A stretch of DNA of 64,000 nucleotides. Source: Adineta steineri. Its lineage: Eukaryota; Rotifera; Eurotatoria; Adinetida; Adinetidae. Below, piece after piece: positions 21,722 to 32,750 of the stretch. The notes beneath the pieces are model-generated. The model saw nothing but the letters and a program-made list of their open reading frames with translations. It had not been told where the DNA came from and ran no database searches. Numbering within the stretch: position 1 is the stretch's first letter; each line of letters begins with the position of its first letter. Position numbers and translations under genes: made by a program. The stretch lies in NCBI GenBank assembly GCA_905250115.1, contig CAJNOI010000075.1, positions 119,854 to 183,853 on the forward strand, written 5' to 3'.

Positions 21722-22557
21722 TTATTTTTGTTCAAGTACTTGTCCAGCGAATTGAGCCACTGAAAATAAAATCAAGAAAAAATGTATATTCATGTATCAT
21801 AATCATTATACTTATTTATTTACTTTTAGCATTGAGTGGTAATTGAGCATGTGCTTTAGTTATATAATCTCCTACACTTGGTAATTCACGAACTGTTTTC
21901 ATAAATTGTTTGATGTTAGGAAGTTTTTCAATTAGAGTATGTTCTTCATCGATTGCTAAACCAGCATCGATATACTCATACAACTGAAAATCAGCTACAG
22001 TTGGATGATCACCAACAGCAAACTTAGTCTTATGCTTTCCAAAATAATCATCAAACTTTTTTAACTCTTCAGATACAACTTTGTCAGCGAAGTTTTTTCT
22101 TCTTTCTTTTGTTGTTCCTTCTTGACCATAGAATACCTCGTATGTTTTCAGTCGAAAATCATGAGCTTGTTCACAGAGCATCATTACATAAGCTTCTTCA
22201 GTTGGAGTCTTTCCCATAAGATTTGCTTTTCGTCCAATATAATATAAAATAGCTTTTGATTGAGTCATCTTCAAATCACCATCAAATAAATATGGTAAAT
22301 TTGGAAAATCTAAGAATATCAGAATTATAATATTCAAAGAAAAAAACCTGAACTTCTATTTATTTACCAAGACCAACGTTTTGTTTTTCCCTAAGCCATT
22401 CTTCTCGACTAAATTCCAGACCTTTACCTTGTTCATAAAGTTTTTCTGTATAAGGTGTGTTAGAATAATGTAAAGCCAGACGAATTGGTTCAGCAAATCC
22501 ACGCATTGTCCAATAGCCAAGTACAAGTTGATTTTTGTCAGTATTTGATGTCGACAT
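21722..22557 (-). CDS. Glutathione S-transferase, mu class, copy 2
   Basis: Exons 22368-22557, 21824-22309 and 21722-21759 have the same sizes (190, 486, 38) and phases as the other copies; 237 aa. The catalytic Tyr is in LVLGYWTMRG. The GSH-site block LDFPNLPYLFDGDLKMTQS is unchanged. The H-site region differs from its neighbours (KTYEVFYGQEGTTKERRKNF), so a distinct substrate range is likely. The C-terminal exon reads MAQFAGQVLEQK. Intergenic distance to copy 1 is about 0.5 kb, with its own TATA box. Confidence 0.92.
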
Positions 22558-22689
22558 TTCTTTTCAATGTATACCTTTAGAAAAAGATGTAAAACGCAAA
22601 TAGGTGGAAGAAACAACGAAGTCAATGATATGTATACCTAGATCAATAAAGAAAAGAGTATGTGAGCCACAACTCCATCATGTGACTTC

Positions 22690-22697
22690 TATTTATA
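22690..22697 (-). promoter_or_regulatory. TATA box, GST copy 2
   Basis: TATAAATA within CGTATAAATAGAAGTCACA, 133 bp before the ATG. Confidence 0.7.
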
Positions 22698-23146
22698 CGA
22701 GAACACAGCATATACCTTATCAAATTACTTCAATTGTGGCTTTCGATTCGTTTTTCTCTTAAACGTGTCATTTCTCTATCTATGAAGTGAATATGAGGTC
22801 GCCTTATGTTATTAATATTTTTTTAAACACACCTGGTGAATATCGAATAGTTTTAATATGAATAAATATGACCTCTTCTAAGAATAACGTCTAATAAATG
22901 CAATATACAATAGTCTTTTCTCAACATAAATTAGAAAATGAAAACAATAAACGCCATAACAGATAAGCGCTACCTATTTTTATTGCTCAGCGACAACTTT
23001 TATTTTATTTAGATAGTGAAGATTAAATATAAAAGATCAATGATAAAATTTCGAGAAATTCTCACGCAAAATCTTTATTAATTCAAAATCCACTAATATA
23101 CGATGAAATCTACCGAATGATATTGATTGGATCGAAGTTATGAACT

Positions 23147-23980
23147 TTATTTTTGTTCAAGCACTTTTCCTCCGAATTTCGCCACTAAACATGAAATAAA
23201 AAGAAAACACATATTCATGTATCACATTCACTATAATTAATTATTTACTTTTAGCATTGAGTGGTAATTGAGCATGTGCTTTTGTTATATAATCTCCTAC
23301 TCTTGGTAATTCACGAATTGTCTTCATAAATTGTTTGATATTAGGAAGTTTATCAATTAAAGTGTGTTCTTCATCCATTGCTAAACCTGCATCAATGTAG
23401 TCATATAACTGAAAATCAGCTACAGTTGGATGATCACCAACAGCAAACTTAGTTTTATGTTTGCCAAAATAATCATCGAATTTTTTTAACTCTTCAGATA
23501 CAACTTTGTCAACGCAGTTTTTTCTTCCTTCTTTTGTTGCTCCTTCGTCACCATAGAAAACGGCGGATAGCTTTCCGCGAAAGTCATGGGCTTGTTCACA
23601 TAACATCATTACATGCGCTTCTTCAGTTGGAGTCTTTCCCATAAGATTTGTTTTTCGTCCAATATAATATAGAATCGCTTTTGATTGAGTCATCTTCAAA
23701 TCACCATCAAATAAATATGGTAAATTTGGAAAATCTAAAAATATCGGAATTATAATATTCAAAGAAAAAAATATCAGGGTTTTTATTTACCGAGACCAAG
23801 ATTTTGTTTTTCACTAAGCCATTCTTCTCGACTGAATTCTGGACCTTCCCCTTGGTGGTAAAGTTTTTCTGTATAAGGTGTGTTAGAATAATGTAATGCC
23901 AAACGACTTGGCTCAACTAATCCACGGAGTGCCCAATAGCCAAGTACGAGTTGATTTTTGTCAGTATTTGATGTCGACAT
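23147..23980 (-). CDS. Glutathione S-transferase, mu class, copy 3
   Basis: Exons 23791-23980, 23249-23734 and 23147-23184; 237 aa. The catalytic Tyr is in LVLGYWALRG, followed by LVEPSRLALHYSN as in copy 4. The H-site segment is GKLSAVFYGDEGATKEGRKN. The C-terminal exon encodes MAKFGGKVLEQK. All splice sites are canonical and every array member shares intron positions (after Gly-Leu-Gly, and before Met-Ala-Lys). Confidence 0.92.
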
Positions 23981-24113
23981 TTGTGTTCAATTTATACTTG
24001 TAGAAAATAATCTAAAACACAAATATATAGAAAGAAACAACAAACTAAATGATATGTATATCTCGATAAAAAAAAGAAAGGGTGTGTAAGCCACTACTCT
24101 ATCCTGTGCCTTC

Positions 24114-24121
24114 TATTTATA
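24114..24121 (-). promoter_or_regulatory. TATA box, GST copy 3
   Basis: TATAAATA within CGTATAAATAGAAG, 134 bp before the ATG. Followed (towards the gene) by the shared GTGGCTTACACACCC block. Confidence 0.7.
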
Positions 24122-24570
24122 CGAAAAAAATGGACTTCTTATTAAATTGTCAACAAGTGTGGCTCTCGATTTGTTTTTCTCTTATACGCGTCATTTTTTT
24201 ATTTATGAAATGAATATGAGGTCGCCAAAGATTATTAATATTTTTTTTAAACACAGCTGGTGAATATCGAATCGTTTTGATATGAATAAATATGAGCTCT
24301 TTTAAAAACAACGTCTAATAAAAGCAATATACAATAGTCTTTTCTCAACGTAAATTAGAAAATGAATACAATAAACGGTATAATAGAGAAGCGGAACATC
24401 TTTCAATTGCGCAGGAATAACTCTTATTTTATTTTGATAGTTAAGATTAAATATAAAATACTAATGATAAAATTTCGAGAAATTCTCGTGCAAAATCTTC
24501 ATTAATTAAAAATCCGCTAGTATAAGATAAAATCTACCGAACGATATTGATTTAATCGAAGTTATGAACT

Positions 24571-25402
24571 TTATTTTTGTTCAAGTACTTTTCCACCGAA
24601 TTTAGCAACTAAAATGAAATAAAAACAATATATATATCCATGTATCGCAAGTAGTAATTAATCATCTACCTTTGTTATTGAGTGGCAATTGAGCATGTGC
24701 TTTTGTTATATAATCTCCTACTCTTGGTAATTCACGAATTGTTTTCATAAATTGTTTGACATTAGGAAATTTTTCAATTAAAGTATGTTCTTCATCCAAT
24801 GCTAAAGCTCCATCAATATAACAATATAACTGAAAATCAGCTACAGTTGGATGATCACCAACAGCAAACTTAGTTTTATGTTTGCCAAAATAATCATCAA
24901 ATTTTTTCAACTCTTCAGATGCAACTTTATCAACGAAATTTTTTCTGCCTTCTTTTGTTGCTCCATCTGGACCATAGAATACGCTGACTGATTTCATCTG
25001 AAAATCATGAGCTTGTTCACATAACATCATTACATGAGCTTCTTCAGTTGGAGTCTTTCCCATGAGATTTGTTTTTCGTCCAATATAATATAGAATAGCT
25101 TTTGATTGAGTCATCTTCAAATCACCATCAAATAAATATGGTAAATTTGGAAAATCTAAAAATATTAAAATGATAATAATGAAAGAAAAAATATGAACTT
25201 TTATTTATTTACCAAGACCAAGATTTTGTTTTTCGCTAAGCCATTCTTCTCGACTAAATTCTGGACCTTCGCCTTGTACATAAAATTTTTCTGTATAAGG
25301 TGTGTTAGAATAATGTAAAGCTAAACGAGATGGTTCAACTAATCCGCGAATTGCCCAATAGCCAAGTACAAGTTGATTTTTGTCAGTATTTGCGGCAGAC
25401 AT
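24571..25402 (-). CDS. Glutathione S-transferase, mu class, copy 4
   Basis: Exons 25213-25402, 24670-25155 and 24571-24608; 237 aa. The ATG at 25402 aligns with the other copies; an in-frame TTG three codons upstream is not used. The catalytic Tyr is in LVLGYWAIRG. The H-site segment is MKSVSVFYGPDGATKEGRKN, and CYIDGALALDEEHTL replaces the usual YIDA. The last join changes the usual Met to Val (NNKVAKFGGKVLEQK). Confidence 0.92.
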
Positions 25403-25550
25403 TCTTTTCAATGTATACTTTTAGAAAATAAAATCTAAAACACAAATATGTAGAATACACGACTAACAGAAAGAACGAAGTAAATGATATGTATGCCTCG
25501 ATAAAAAAAAAAGAAAGGGTGTGTAAGCCACTACTCTATTGTGTGACTTC

Positions 25551-25558
25551 TATTTATA
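25551..25558 (-). promoter_or_regulatory. TATA box, GST copy 4
   Basis: TATAAATA within CGTATAAATAGAAGTCACA, about 150 bp before the ATG (the leader is slightly longer than in other copies). Confidence 0.7.
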
Positions 25559-26013
25559 CGAACGAAAAAAGCACTGCTTATCAAATTGTCAACAATTGTG
25601 GCTCTCGATTTGTTTTTCTCTTATGCACGTCATCTTATTTATGAAGTAAAAATGAGGTCGCCATATGTTAACAGTACTATTTTAAACACACCTGGCGCAT
25701 AGCGAGTAATTTCGATAAATGAATATGATAAAATATAACCACTTTTAAGAACTACGCCTTAAAAAAAATTATACAATAGTCTTTTCTCAACATTAGTTAG
25801 AAAGTGAATACGATAAATGTCATAGTAGAGACGCGCAGCCCTTTTTTTATTGCTCAGGAATAACCTTTATTTTATTTTGATACTTAAGATTAAATATAAG
25901 AGATTAATGATAAAATCCCGTAAAAATCTCGTGCTAAATCTTTATTAATTAAAAATCCGCTAGTATAAGATAAAATCTACCGAATGATATTGATTTGAAT
26001 GAAGTTATGAATT

Positions 26014-26850
26014 TCATTTTTGTTCAAGCACTTTTCCACCATATTTAGCCTCTAAAGATAAAAGAAACAGAAAAAAATGCATATTCATGTATCATAATCA
26101 CTATAATTAATTATTTACGTTTAGCATTGAATGGCAATTGAGCATGTGCTTTGGTTATATAATCTCCTACTCTTGGTAATTCACGAATGGCTTTCATAAA
26201 TTGTTTGATATTAGGAAGTTTGTCAATTAAAGTATGTTCTTCATCGACTGATAAACCCACAGCAATATTGTCATATAACTGAAAATCAGCTACAGTTGGA
26301 TGATCACCGACAGCAAACTTAGTTTTATGTTTGCCAAAATAATCATCGAATTTTTTCAAATCTTCAAATATAAATCTATCAACAGAACTTTTTCTCCCTT
26401 CTTTGGTTGCTCCTTCTTGGCTATAGACTACGCCAGCTACTTTTACCCGAAAATCATAGGCTTGTTCACATAACATCATTACATGAGCTTCTTCAGCTGG
26501 AGTCTTTCCCATAAGATTTGTTTTTCGTCCAATATAATATAAAATAGCTTTTGATTGAGTCATCTTCAAATCACCATCAAATAAATATGGTAAATTTGGA
26601 AAATCTAAGAATATCGGAATTATAACATTTAAAGAAAAAAATATCAGCGTTTTTATTCACCGAGACCAAGATTTTGTTTTTCGCTAAGCCATTCTTCTTT
26701 ACTAAATTCTGGACCTTCACCTTGGTGATAAAATTTTTCTGTATAAGGTGTATTTGAATAATGTAAAGCCAAACGAATTGGTTCAGCTAATCCACGAAGT
26801 GCCCAATAGCCAAGTACAAGTTGATTTTTGTCAGTATTTGATGTCGACAT
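26014..26850 (-). CDS. Glutathione S-transferase, mu class, copy 5
   Basis: Exons 26661-26850, 26119-26604 and 26014-26051; 237 aa. This is the most diverged of the six intron-bearing copies in the H-site half (RVKVAGVVYSQEG; RKSSVDRFIFEDLKKF; NIAVGLSVDEEHTL). The catalytic Tyr (LVLGYWALRG) and GSH-site block are intact. The first donor is GTGAAT rather than GTAAAT. The last exon starts AG instead of TG, giving KQAKYGGKVLEQK, and ends in TGA instead of TAA. Frame is intact, so no sign of decay. Confidence 0.9.
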
Positions 26851-26983
26851 TTTTTTTGAATGTATACTTTTAGAAAATAAAATCTAAAACATAAATAAGT
26901 GGAAGAAACGGCAAAGTAAATGGCATGTATGTCTGGATAAAAAAAGAAAGGGTGTGTAAACCACTACTCTATCGTACGATTTC

Positions 26984-26991
26984 TATTTATA
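26984..26991 (-). promoter_or_regulatory. TATA box, GST copy 5
   Basis: TATAAATA within CGTATAAATAGAAATCG, 134 bp before the ATG. Confidence 0.7.
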
Positions 26992-27443
26992 CGAAAAGAA
27001 AACATACTGCTTATCAAATGGTCAACTATTGTGGCTCTCAATTTGTTTTTCTCTTACACACGTCATCTTATGTGTGAAGTAAAAATGAGGTCGCCATATG
27101 TTAACAGTATTATTTTAAACACACCTGGCGCATAGCGAGTAGTTTCGATAAATGAATATGATAAAATATAACCACTTTTAAGAACAACGCTTTAAAAAAA
27201 ATTATACAAGTCTTTTCTCAATATAAATTAGAAAGTGAATACGATAAATGTCATAATAGAGAAGCGCAACTTCTTTTTATTCCTCACGAATAACCTTTAT
27301 TTTATTTTGATAGTTACGATTAAATATAAAATACTACTAATAAAATTTCGAGGAATTCTCATGCAAAATCTTTATTGATTAAAAACTCGCCAATATAAGA
27401 TAAAATCTATGGAATCATATTGATTTCAACAAAGTTATGAACT

Positions 27444-28276
27444 TTATTTTCGTTCAAGCACTTTTCCACCATATTTAGCCACTAAAAATAAAAGAAAAAG
27501 AAAATACATATTCATGTATCACAATCACTATTATTAATTATTTACTTTTAGCATTGAATGGCAATTGAGCATGTGCTTTAGCAATATAATCTCCTACTCT
27601 TGGTAATTCACGAATTGTTTTCATAAATTGTTTGATGTTAGAAAATTTATCAATTAAAGTATGTTCTTCATCCATTGCTAAATTAGCATCGATATACTCA
27701 TATAACTGAAAATCAGCTACAGTTGGATGATCACCAACAGCAAACTTAGTTTTATTTTTTCCAAAATAATCCTCAAATTTTTTTAACTCTTCAGATATAA
27801 CTGTGTCAACGCAGTTTTTTCTTCCTTCTTTTGTTGCTCCTTCTGGACCATAAAATACGGGTGCTGTTTTAATCCGAAAATCATGAGCCTGTTCACATAA
27901 CATCATTACATGAGCTTCTTCAGCTGGAGTCTTTCCCATAAGATTTGTTTTTCGTCCAATATAATATAGAATAGCTTTTGATTGAGTCATCTTCAAATCA
28001 CCGTCAAATAAATATGGTAAGTTTGGAAAATCTAAAAATATCCAAATGATAATAATGAAGAAAAGAATATCAACGTTTTTATTTACCGAGACCAAGATTT
28101 TGTTTTTCGCTAAGCCATTCTTCTCGACTGAATTCTGGACCTTCACCTTGGTGGTAAAGTTTTTCTGTATAAGGTGTGTTAGAATAATGTAAAGCCAAAC
28201 GAATTGGTTCAGCTAATCCACGAGTTGCCCAATAGGCAAATACAAGTTGATTTTTGTCAGTATTAGATGTAGACAT
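27444..28276 (-). CDS. Glutathione S-transferase, mu class, copy 6
   Basis: Exons 28087-28276, 27546-28031 and 27444-27481; 237 aa. The catalytic Tyr is kept, but its context is LVFAYWATRG rather than LVLGYW. The H-site half (KTAPVFYGPEG; NCVDTVISEE; ANLAMDEEHTL; DKFSNIKQF) is almost the same as copy 1, five genes away. Exon 1 and the C-terminal exon (MAKYGGKVLERK) resemble the neighbouring copy 5. This patchwork suggests gene conversion or unequal exchange. Confidence 0.92.
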
Positions 28277-28412
28277 ATTTTGTTCAAGTTATACTTTTAG
28301 AAAATAAAATCTAAAACACAAATAAGTGGAAGAAACAACAAAGTAAATGATATGTATATCTCGATAAAGAAAAAGAAAGGGTGTGTAAGCCACAACTCCA
28401 TCGTGTGACTTC

Positions 28413-28420
28413 TATTTATA
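28413..28420 (-). promoter_or_regulatory. TATA box, GST copy 6
   Basis: TATAAATA within CATATAAATAGAAGTCACA, 137 bp before the ATG, with the same GTGGCTTACACACCC block downstream. Confidence 0.7.
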
Positions 28421-29355
28421 TGAAAAAAAACATATTGCAAATAAAGGTGGCTGTCGATTTGTTTTTCTTTTATACGCGTCATCTTTTTATTTATGAAGTG
28501 AATATGAGGTCGCCATATGTTATTAATATTTTTTTAAACACACCTGGCGAATATCGAGTAATTTTAATAAATGAATCTGATAAAGTATAACTTCTTTTAA
28601 CAACAACATCTAAAAGAAGAATTATACGAGTCTTTTTTCATCGTAAATTAGAAAATAGATACGATAAACGCCATAACAGATAAGCGTAACTTCTTTTTAT
28701 TGCTCAGCAATAACCTTTATTTTATCTCTTACCTTGGTTTGAAGGAATTCTCTATGTTTATCGTCTGATATAAATAGGAACATCTATATTCTTTCTATTA
28801 TTGAATTATAATGAAATGCAAAAATAGAAGAAATATCTGCTTTTGACGAATATATTCATACACTCATATATGAAAATGTTAAACTTTCATGATATTTGCA
28901 GCTGCTACGTCACCAGTTGTTCCACACCTTTCAAGTCCATATCTCATTGATTTGTAAATGTCATGAAAGATCCACATCTGCATATATGTGCATAATTATC
29001 TTTTATTTAATTACAATTTAATAATAGAAAGAATATAAATACGCATATTTATATCAAATGATAAACATCAATATGAGAACTAATATTTAGAATATTCTTC
29101 AAGCAGTATTGCTTCCTGATTGATCTTCTATTTTTTTACCATTCATAAATAATTAAACTGAGCGAGAATATTATTTAATAGAAAGAACTTGATCATTAAA
29201 CAATTACATAAAAAGCATTATTAAACAAAAAAAAACAAAACAAAGCGCAAATAATAATAATAGTTTTATATTCAATCCTGAGGATTGTAGCATAAAAAGA
29301 TATATAAACATGCAATTTTAGAATAATATAAATATAATTTACAAGAAATGGATAA
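28421..29355. other. Intergenic, end of the GST tandem unit
   Basis: The repeated GST spacer continues to about 28720. After that the sequence becomes unique, and I see no gene before copy 7. Confidence 0.45.
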
Positions 29356-30105
29356 TTAAGTTGTTGCTGATTTTTCACTTTCATCAGTTTTGGCTGGTTC
29401 TTCTTTCTTTTTTTCTTCATGTTGAACAGCTTTACCACCAAATTTAGCCATTTTACCATTTATTGGGCGTTTAGCGTGTTCACTTTCGAGATATTTTTTT
29501 AATTCAGGTAATTCACGAAATGCTTTCATATAAGCAAGAATTTTCGGATATTCAGCCCAATTATCATTGGATAAAATCCAACAATGATCAAGATATTCAA
29601 ATACTTGAAAATCAGCAGCTGTTAAATTATCTCCTATTAACCATTTTTTTCCTTGTCGTTTAAGAAAATCTTCGAATAATTTTAAATGTATTGGTAAAGT
29701 TTCATCGCAAAATTTCTTGCTTACAGCATCAAAATTAATAGCACGATAACAAACATTATTTAATTCTTGTCGTAAATCATTTGATTGATCAATAAGTAAT
29801 TCAATTAATGATGTTTCTCGTTCATTATTACCCATTAATTTAAATTTACGACCAAGATGTGTTAAAATTGTTTTCGCTTGTGATAATTTTAAATCTCCAT
29901 CAATTAAATATGGTAAATTTGGAAAATCAAGTCCAAGAGAATTTTTTTCTTTAAGCCATTCTTCACGTTTAAAATCTGGTGCATCACCAAAATGATATAA
30001 TTTATTTGTAAATGGTGTTTTAGTATAATGAAGTAATAAACGTGATGGTTCAGCAAAACCTCGAATATCCCAATAACCAAGTATAACTTGATCTTTTGAT
30101 GCCAT
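29356..30105 (-). CDS. Glutathione S-transferase, mu class, intronless copy 7
   Basis: Single exon of 249 aa. Same fold marks: VILGYWDIRG with catalytic Tyr, LGLDFPNLPYLIDGDLKLSQ, and AADFQVFEYLD. Both introns of copies 1-6 are missing exactly at their positions (LGLDFPN and NGKMAKF read straight through). It is strongly diverged from the array and has a charged tail of about 20 residues (HEEKKKEEPAKTDESEKSAT). It is either an old retrocopy or the unsplit ancestor from which the array derived. It does not share the array's TATA block. Confidence 0.92.
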   Translation of the reverse strand: MASKDQVILGYWDIRGFAEPSRLLLHYTKTPFTNKLYHFGDAPDFKREEWLKEKNSLGLDFPNLPYLIDGDLKLSQAKTILTHLGRKFKLMGNNERETSLIELLIDQSNDLRQELNNVCYRAINFDAVSKKFCDETLPIHLKLFEDFLKRQGKKWLIGDNLTAADFQVFEYLDHCWILSNDNWAEYPKILAYMKAFRELPELKKYLESEHAKRPINGKMAKFGGKAVQHEEKKKEEPAKTDESEKSATT

Positions 30106-30812
30106 GACTTATTTTTAGATAGCAAAATTTAAGTATAATGCACTAGATTGGTACGCTTTTATCTATAGGATATATATGATTTTCTTATGTGAGAAAGAGA
30201 AAGAACGATAGAGTATACATATAGAGTTCGTTGAGAGTAGTATTGGTATAGAGGAGGAAAAAAAAGCAGATATATTCCAGAAGAAAAGCGACGCTTGGAA
30301 CAGTTGTATATGTATTCCTCTTCTTTTTTTTCTTATTTGTCCGCCTACATATACATAGACCGAAATAACATCATTCAACCTACTTATATGATGCGTTACC
30401 GACACAGTACAAATAATAGATTATGTTTCATTGGCTTGTTATTATGCTTGCCTACAAGAAAAATATCACAAATAAATAGACATTTAGACTGTAGTGGTAC
30501 AATATTTATCTATTTTTTATTGCTAAAGTATCATATATGATAATATGTAACTGTTTGATTGAACATTGATTTTATGTATTACAACAAGTACATACGAAAA
30601 GTAAAAATTAGTTTTATTTTTATAGTTAGTAAAACACACAATAAAATGTTAGTACTATTCTATTAATATTTATAACAAATAGATGAAAATAAAGCAGATG
30701 AATATATATTGCTGGAATAGAAGTAGACAATAACTGAGTATGTAAAATATTGAGAATAAAATAAAACTAATTGTATAAGCTGGAATAAATTGATTTGGAA
30801 AATATTGAAAAT
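30106..30812. other. Intergenic, no gene seen
   Basis: AT-rich. Contains the putative promoter of GST copy 7 and the 3' end of the repeat-protein gene. Small ORFs on either strand look random. Confidence 0.45.
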
Positions 30813-31580
30813 TTATTTTTTTCCACCTTTGTCTTTTGCATCACCACCTTTTTTATCATCACCACCTTTTTTGTCATCACCACCTTTTTTATCAGCACCA
30901 CCTGATTTATCGGCACCGCCTGACTTATCGGCACCACCTGATTTATCGGCACCACCTGATTTATCAGCACCACCTGATTTATCGGCACCGCCTGATTTAT
31001 CGGCACCACCAGATTTATCAGCACCCCCTGACTTATCGGCACCGCCTGATTTATCATCTTTGCCTTTGGAATCTTTTTTTTTGTCATCTTTTGGATCTTC
31101 TTTACTACCGCCTAACATTTTATAACCAGCATCTAGAAAACAATAAACTATAGAAAAACTTAGGAGAAGTTTGATACGTACAGAGACCGATGGCAACTAC
31201 AGCAACAGCACCGAGTTTACCTGCTGGTGTTTCTAAAAATGCTTGATTTCCAGCAGGTCCACTGAAAACAAGAAAAATATCATTTTAGTAGATTAGAAAA
31301 TAAAAAGAAAAGTTTTGCATCTGTTTACCCAAGTGGTGGAATGTTTTTCTTAGCACTAGGATCACTGCTGGCAGCAGGAGGAATAGCAGAATTGAAATTA
31401 CCTGGTGGTGGAATACCCTAAATTAAATTTATTAGAATGATATTTCAATTTAGATTATAATTAAAACAATACTTTGCCTGCTGTTGGTGTCGTTTGAGTA
31501 GTTTGAGTACGTGTAATTAAAGTAGGCATATATCGAGGAATTTGGAGCATAGCTCGTGTTGGACATAGACGTGACGCCAT
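30813..31580 (-). CDS. Probable mitochondrial membrane protein with DKSGGA repeats
   Basis: Exons 31473-31580, 31329-31417, 31182-31261 and 30813-31132 give 198 aa in frame. The N-terminus is rich in Arg/Thr without acids (MASRLCPTRAMLQIPRYMP), like a mitochondrial presequence. A Pro/Ala segment follows, then one membrane span (KLGAVAVVAIGLYAGYKMLG). The C-terminal tail is highly charged, with nine perfect-frame copies of DKSGGA and three of KKGGDD. I recognise no family. It is clearly a paralog of the next gene: matching span and matching intron inside the LY(A/G)-YKML codons. The tail is likely disordered and variable between individuals. Confidence 0.8.
30838..31053. repeat. 18-bp coding minisatellite
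   Basis: Nine 18-bp units at 30892-31053 (consensus TCGGCACCACCTGATTTA on the plus strand), preceded by three related units. They encode DKSGGA and KKGGDD. Units differ only at synonymous or near-synonymous sites, so the protein repeat is kept. Confidence 0.9.
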
Positions 31581-31744
31581 AGTTTTAGTTTAATTTTCAA
31601 ATAAATCTATAAATGCAAATCAAAAGAAAAAGATATCTATTGAGGTAAATTCTCTTTAAAAGTCATTCATTAACAGGAAAGTGAAAGAGAATATTATCGA
31701 TGCTTCAGTTTCAATACAATAAAATATTAGATAGGGGAGTATAT

Positions 31745-32428
31745 TCAATGTGCTTTCGTATTTGTTGATGGATTAAGTGTTTCATGAGGCTTTTTTGGAT
31801 TATTGTCTACAGCTAATTTAGCATGAACATCAGATTCAGATTGAAGATCTGGTCTTGTTATACGTGCTTGTTTATCTCGAAAGTTTGCTTTTTGATCAGG
31901 TGAATTGCCAAGTAACATTTTATAAGCTCCATCTTTAAAAATAAAATTAATACTAATTTATTGAAATTGAATTGACTGTTTATAAACTTACAAAGTGACA
32001 CGAGCGCAACTGCTGCAATACCAAATTGACCAACGGGACTTTTCAAAATGGATTGATGTCTATAAAAATATAAAAATTTAGTTATAAAAAGATAATTATT
32101 CTTTTTATTCATACGCTTTATCTGATCCACCAGTTGATCCATGTGATTGTTTCGCATCTCCTGTTGTTTTTGTAGGATTTGTTTTATCGTGTGCTTTTTG
32201 AGCACCTGGCAACATACTAGCACTACTACCACCTCCAATACCTGTTTTTGTTGATGCAGATGAACCATCTGTAGCAATAAATTGACCAGAGCCAGATACA
32301 ACATGTTGTCCACTTTTAGCTTCAGGTGCTTTAACAGATGAACCAGGCGGTAAATTATGTGCATTCATACGAGAAACATAAAATACATTCGATGTAGTAC
32401 GTGACATAAGACGACAAAAATTAGACAT
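31745..32428 (-). CDS. Probable mitochondrial membrane protein, paralog
   Basis: Exons 32115-32428, 31992-32059 and 31745-31932; 189 aa in frame. Begins MSNFCRLMSRTTSNVFYVSR, a basic presequence-like start, then a Ser/Gly-rich linker and a single span (VGQFGIAAVALVSLYGAYKM). The tail is polar, without the hexapeptide array. The span, the YKML motif and the intron phase inside the Tyr codon equal those of the downstream gene, so the two arose by duplication. They lie 164 bp apart with an acceptor-like TTTGCATTTATAG before the second start. Function unknown. Confidence 0.75.
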
Positions 32429-32750
32429 ATTTGGGTTTTTCCTTGGATAGAAAATATCTAAAAATACGGTACAATACAAATAATTATTCATATACATGTG
32501 TATAAACGATTTGTTTTTCTTGATTCACTCGTGCATAACATCGTATTACACCCCGTTTCTAGATTTATATATCCATGAAAAAATATTAAACCAAATACAC
32601 TCATTCATGCGATTAAAAATAAAAGTACAAAACGATTCTTTTTTTTCGTCTTCTATGTTTAAATATCACAGGTTGTAATTATTGTAAATTAATATCTGAT
32701 AAATTAAATAAATCGAAAAGAAAATCATTCAAAAAATAAATAAATAAAAA

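Noticed and set aside
29196..29459. Minus-strand 87-aa ORF overlapping GST copy 7
   Set aside because: Frame-shifted shadow of the GST C-terminus running into A-rich 3' sequence.
20392..30105. Sigma-class (prostaglandin D synthase-like) assignment of the GSTs
   Set aside because: The motifs LGYWxIRG and LDFPNLPYLxDG are mu class.
30790..31125. Plus-strand ORF of repeated APPDLS units
   Set aside because: Antisense shadow of the 18-bp coding repeat. The minus frame has splice sites, a start and a paralog.
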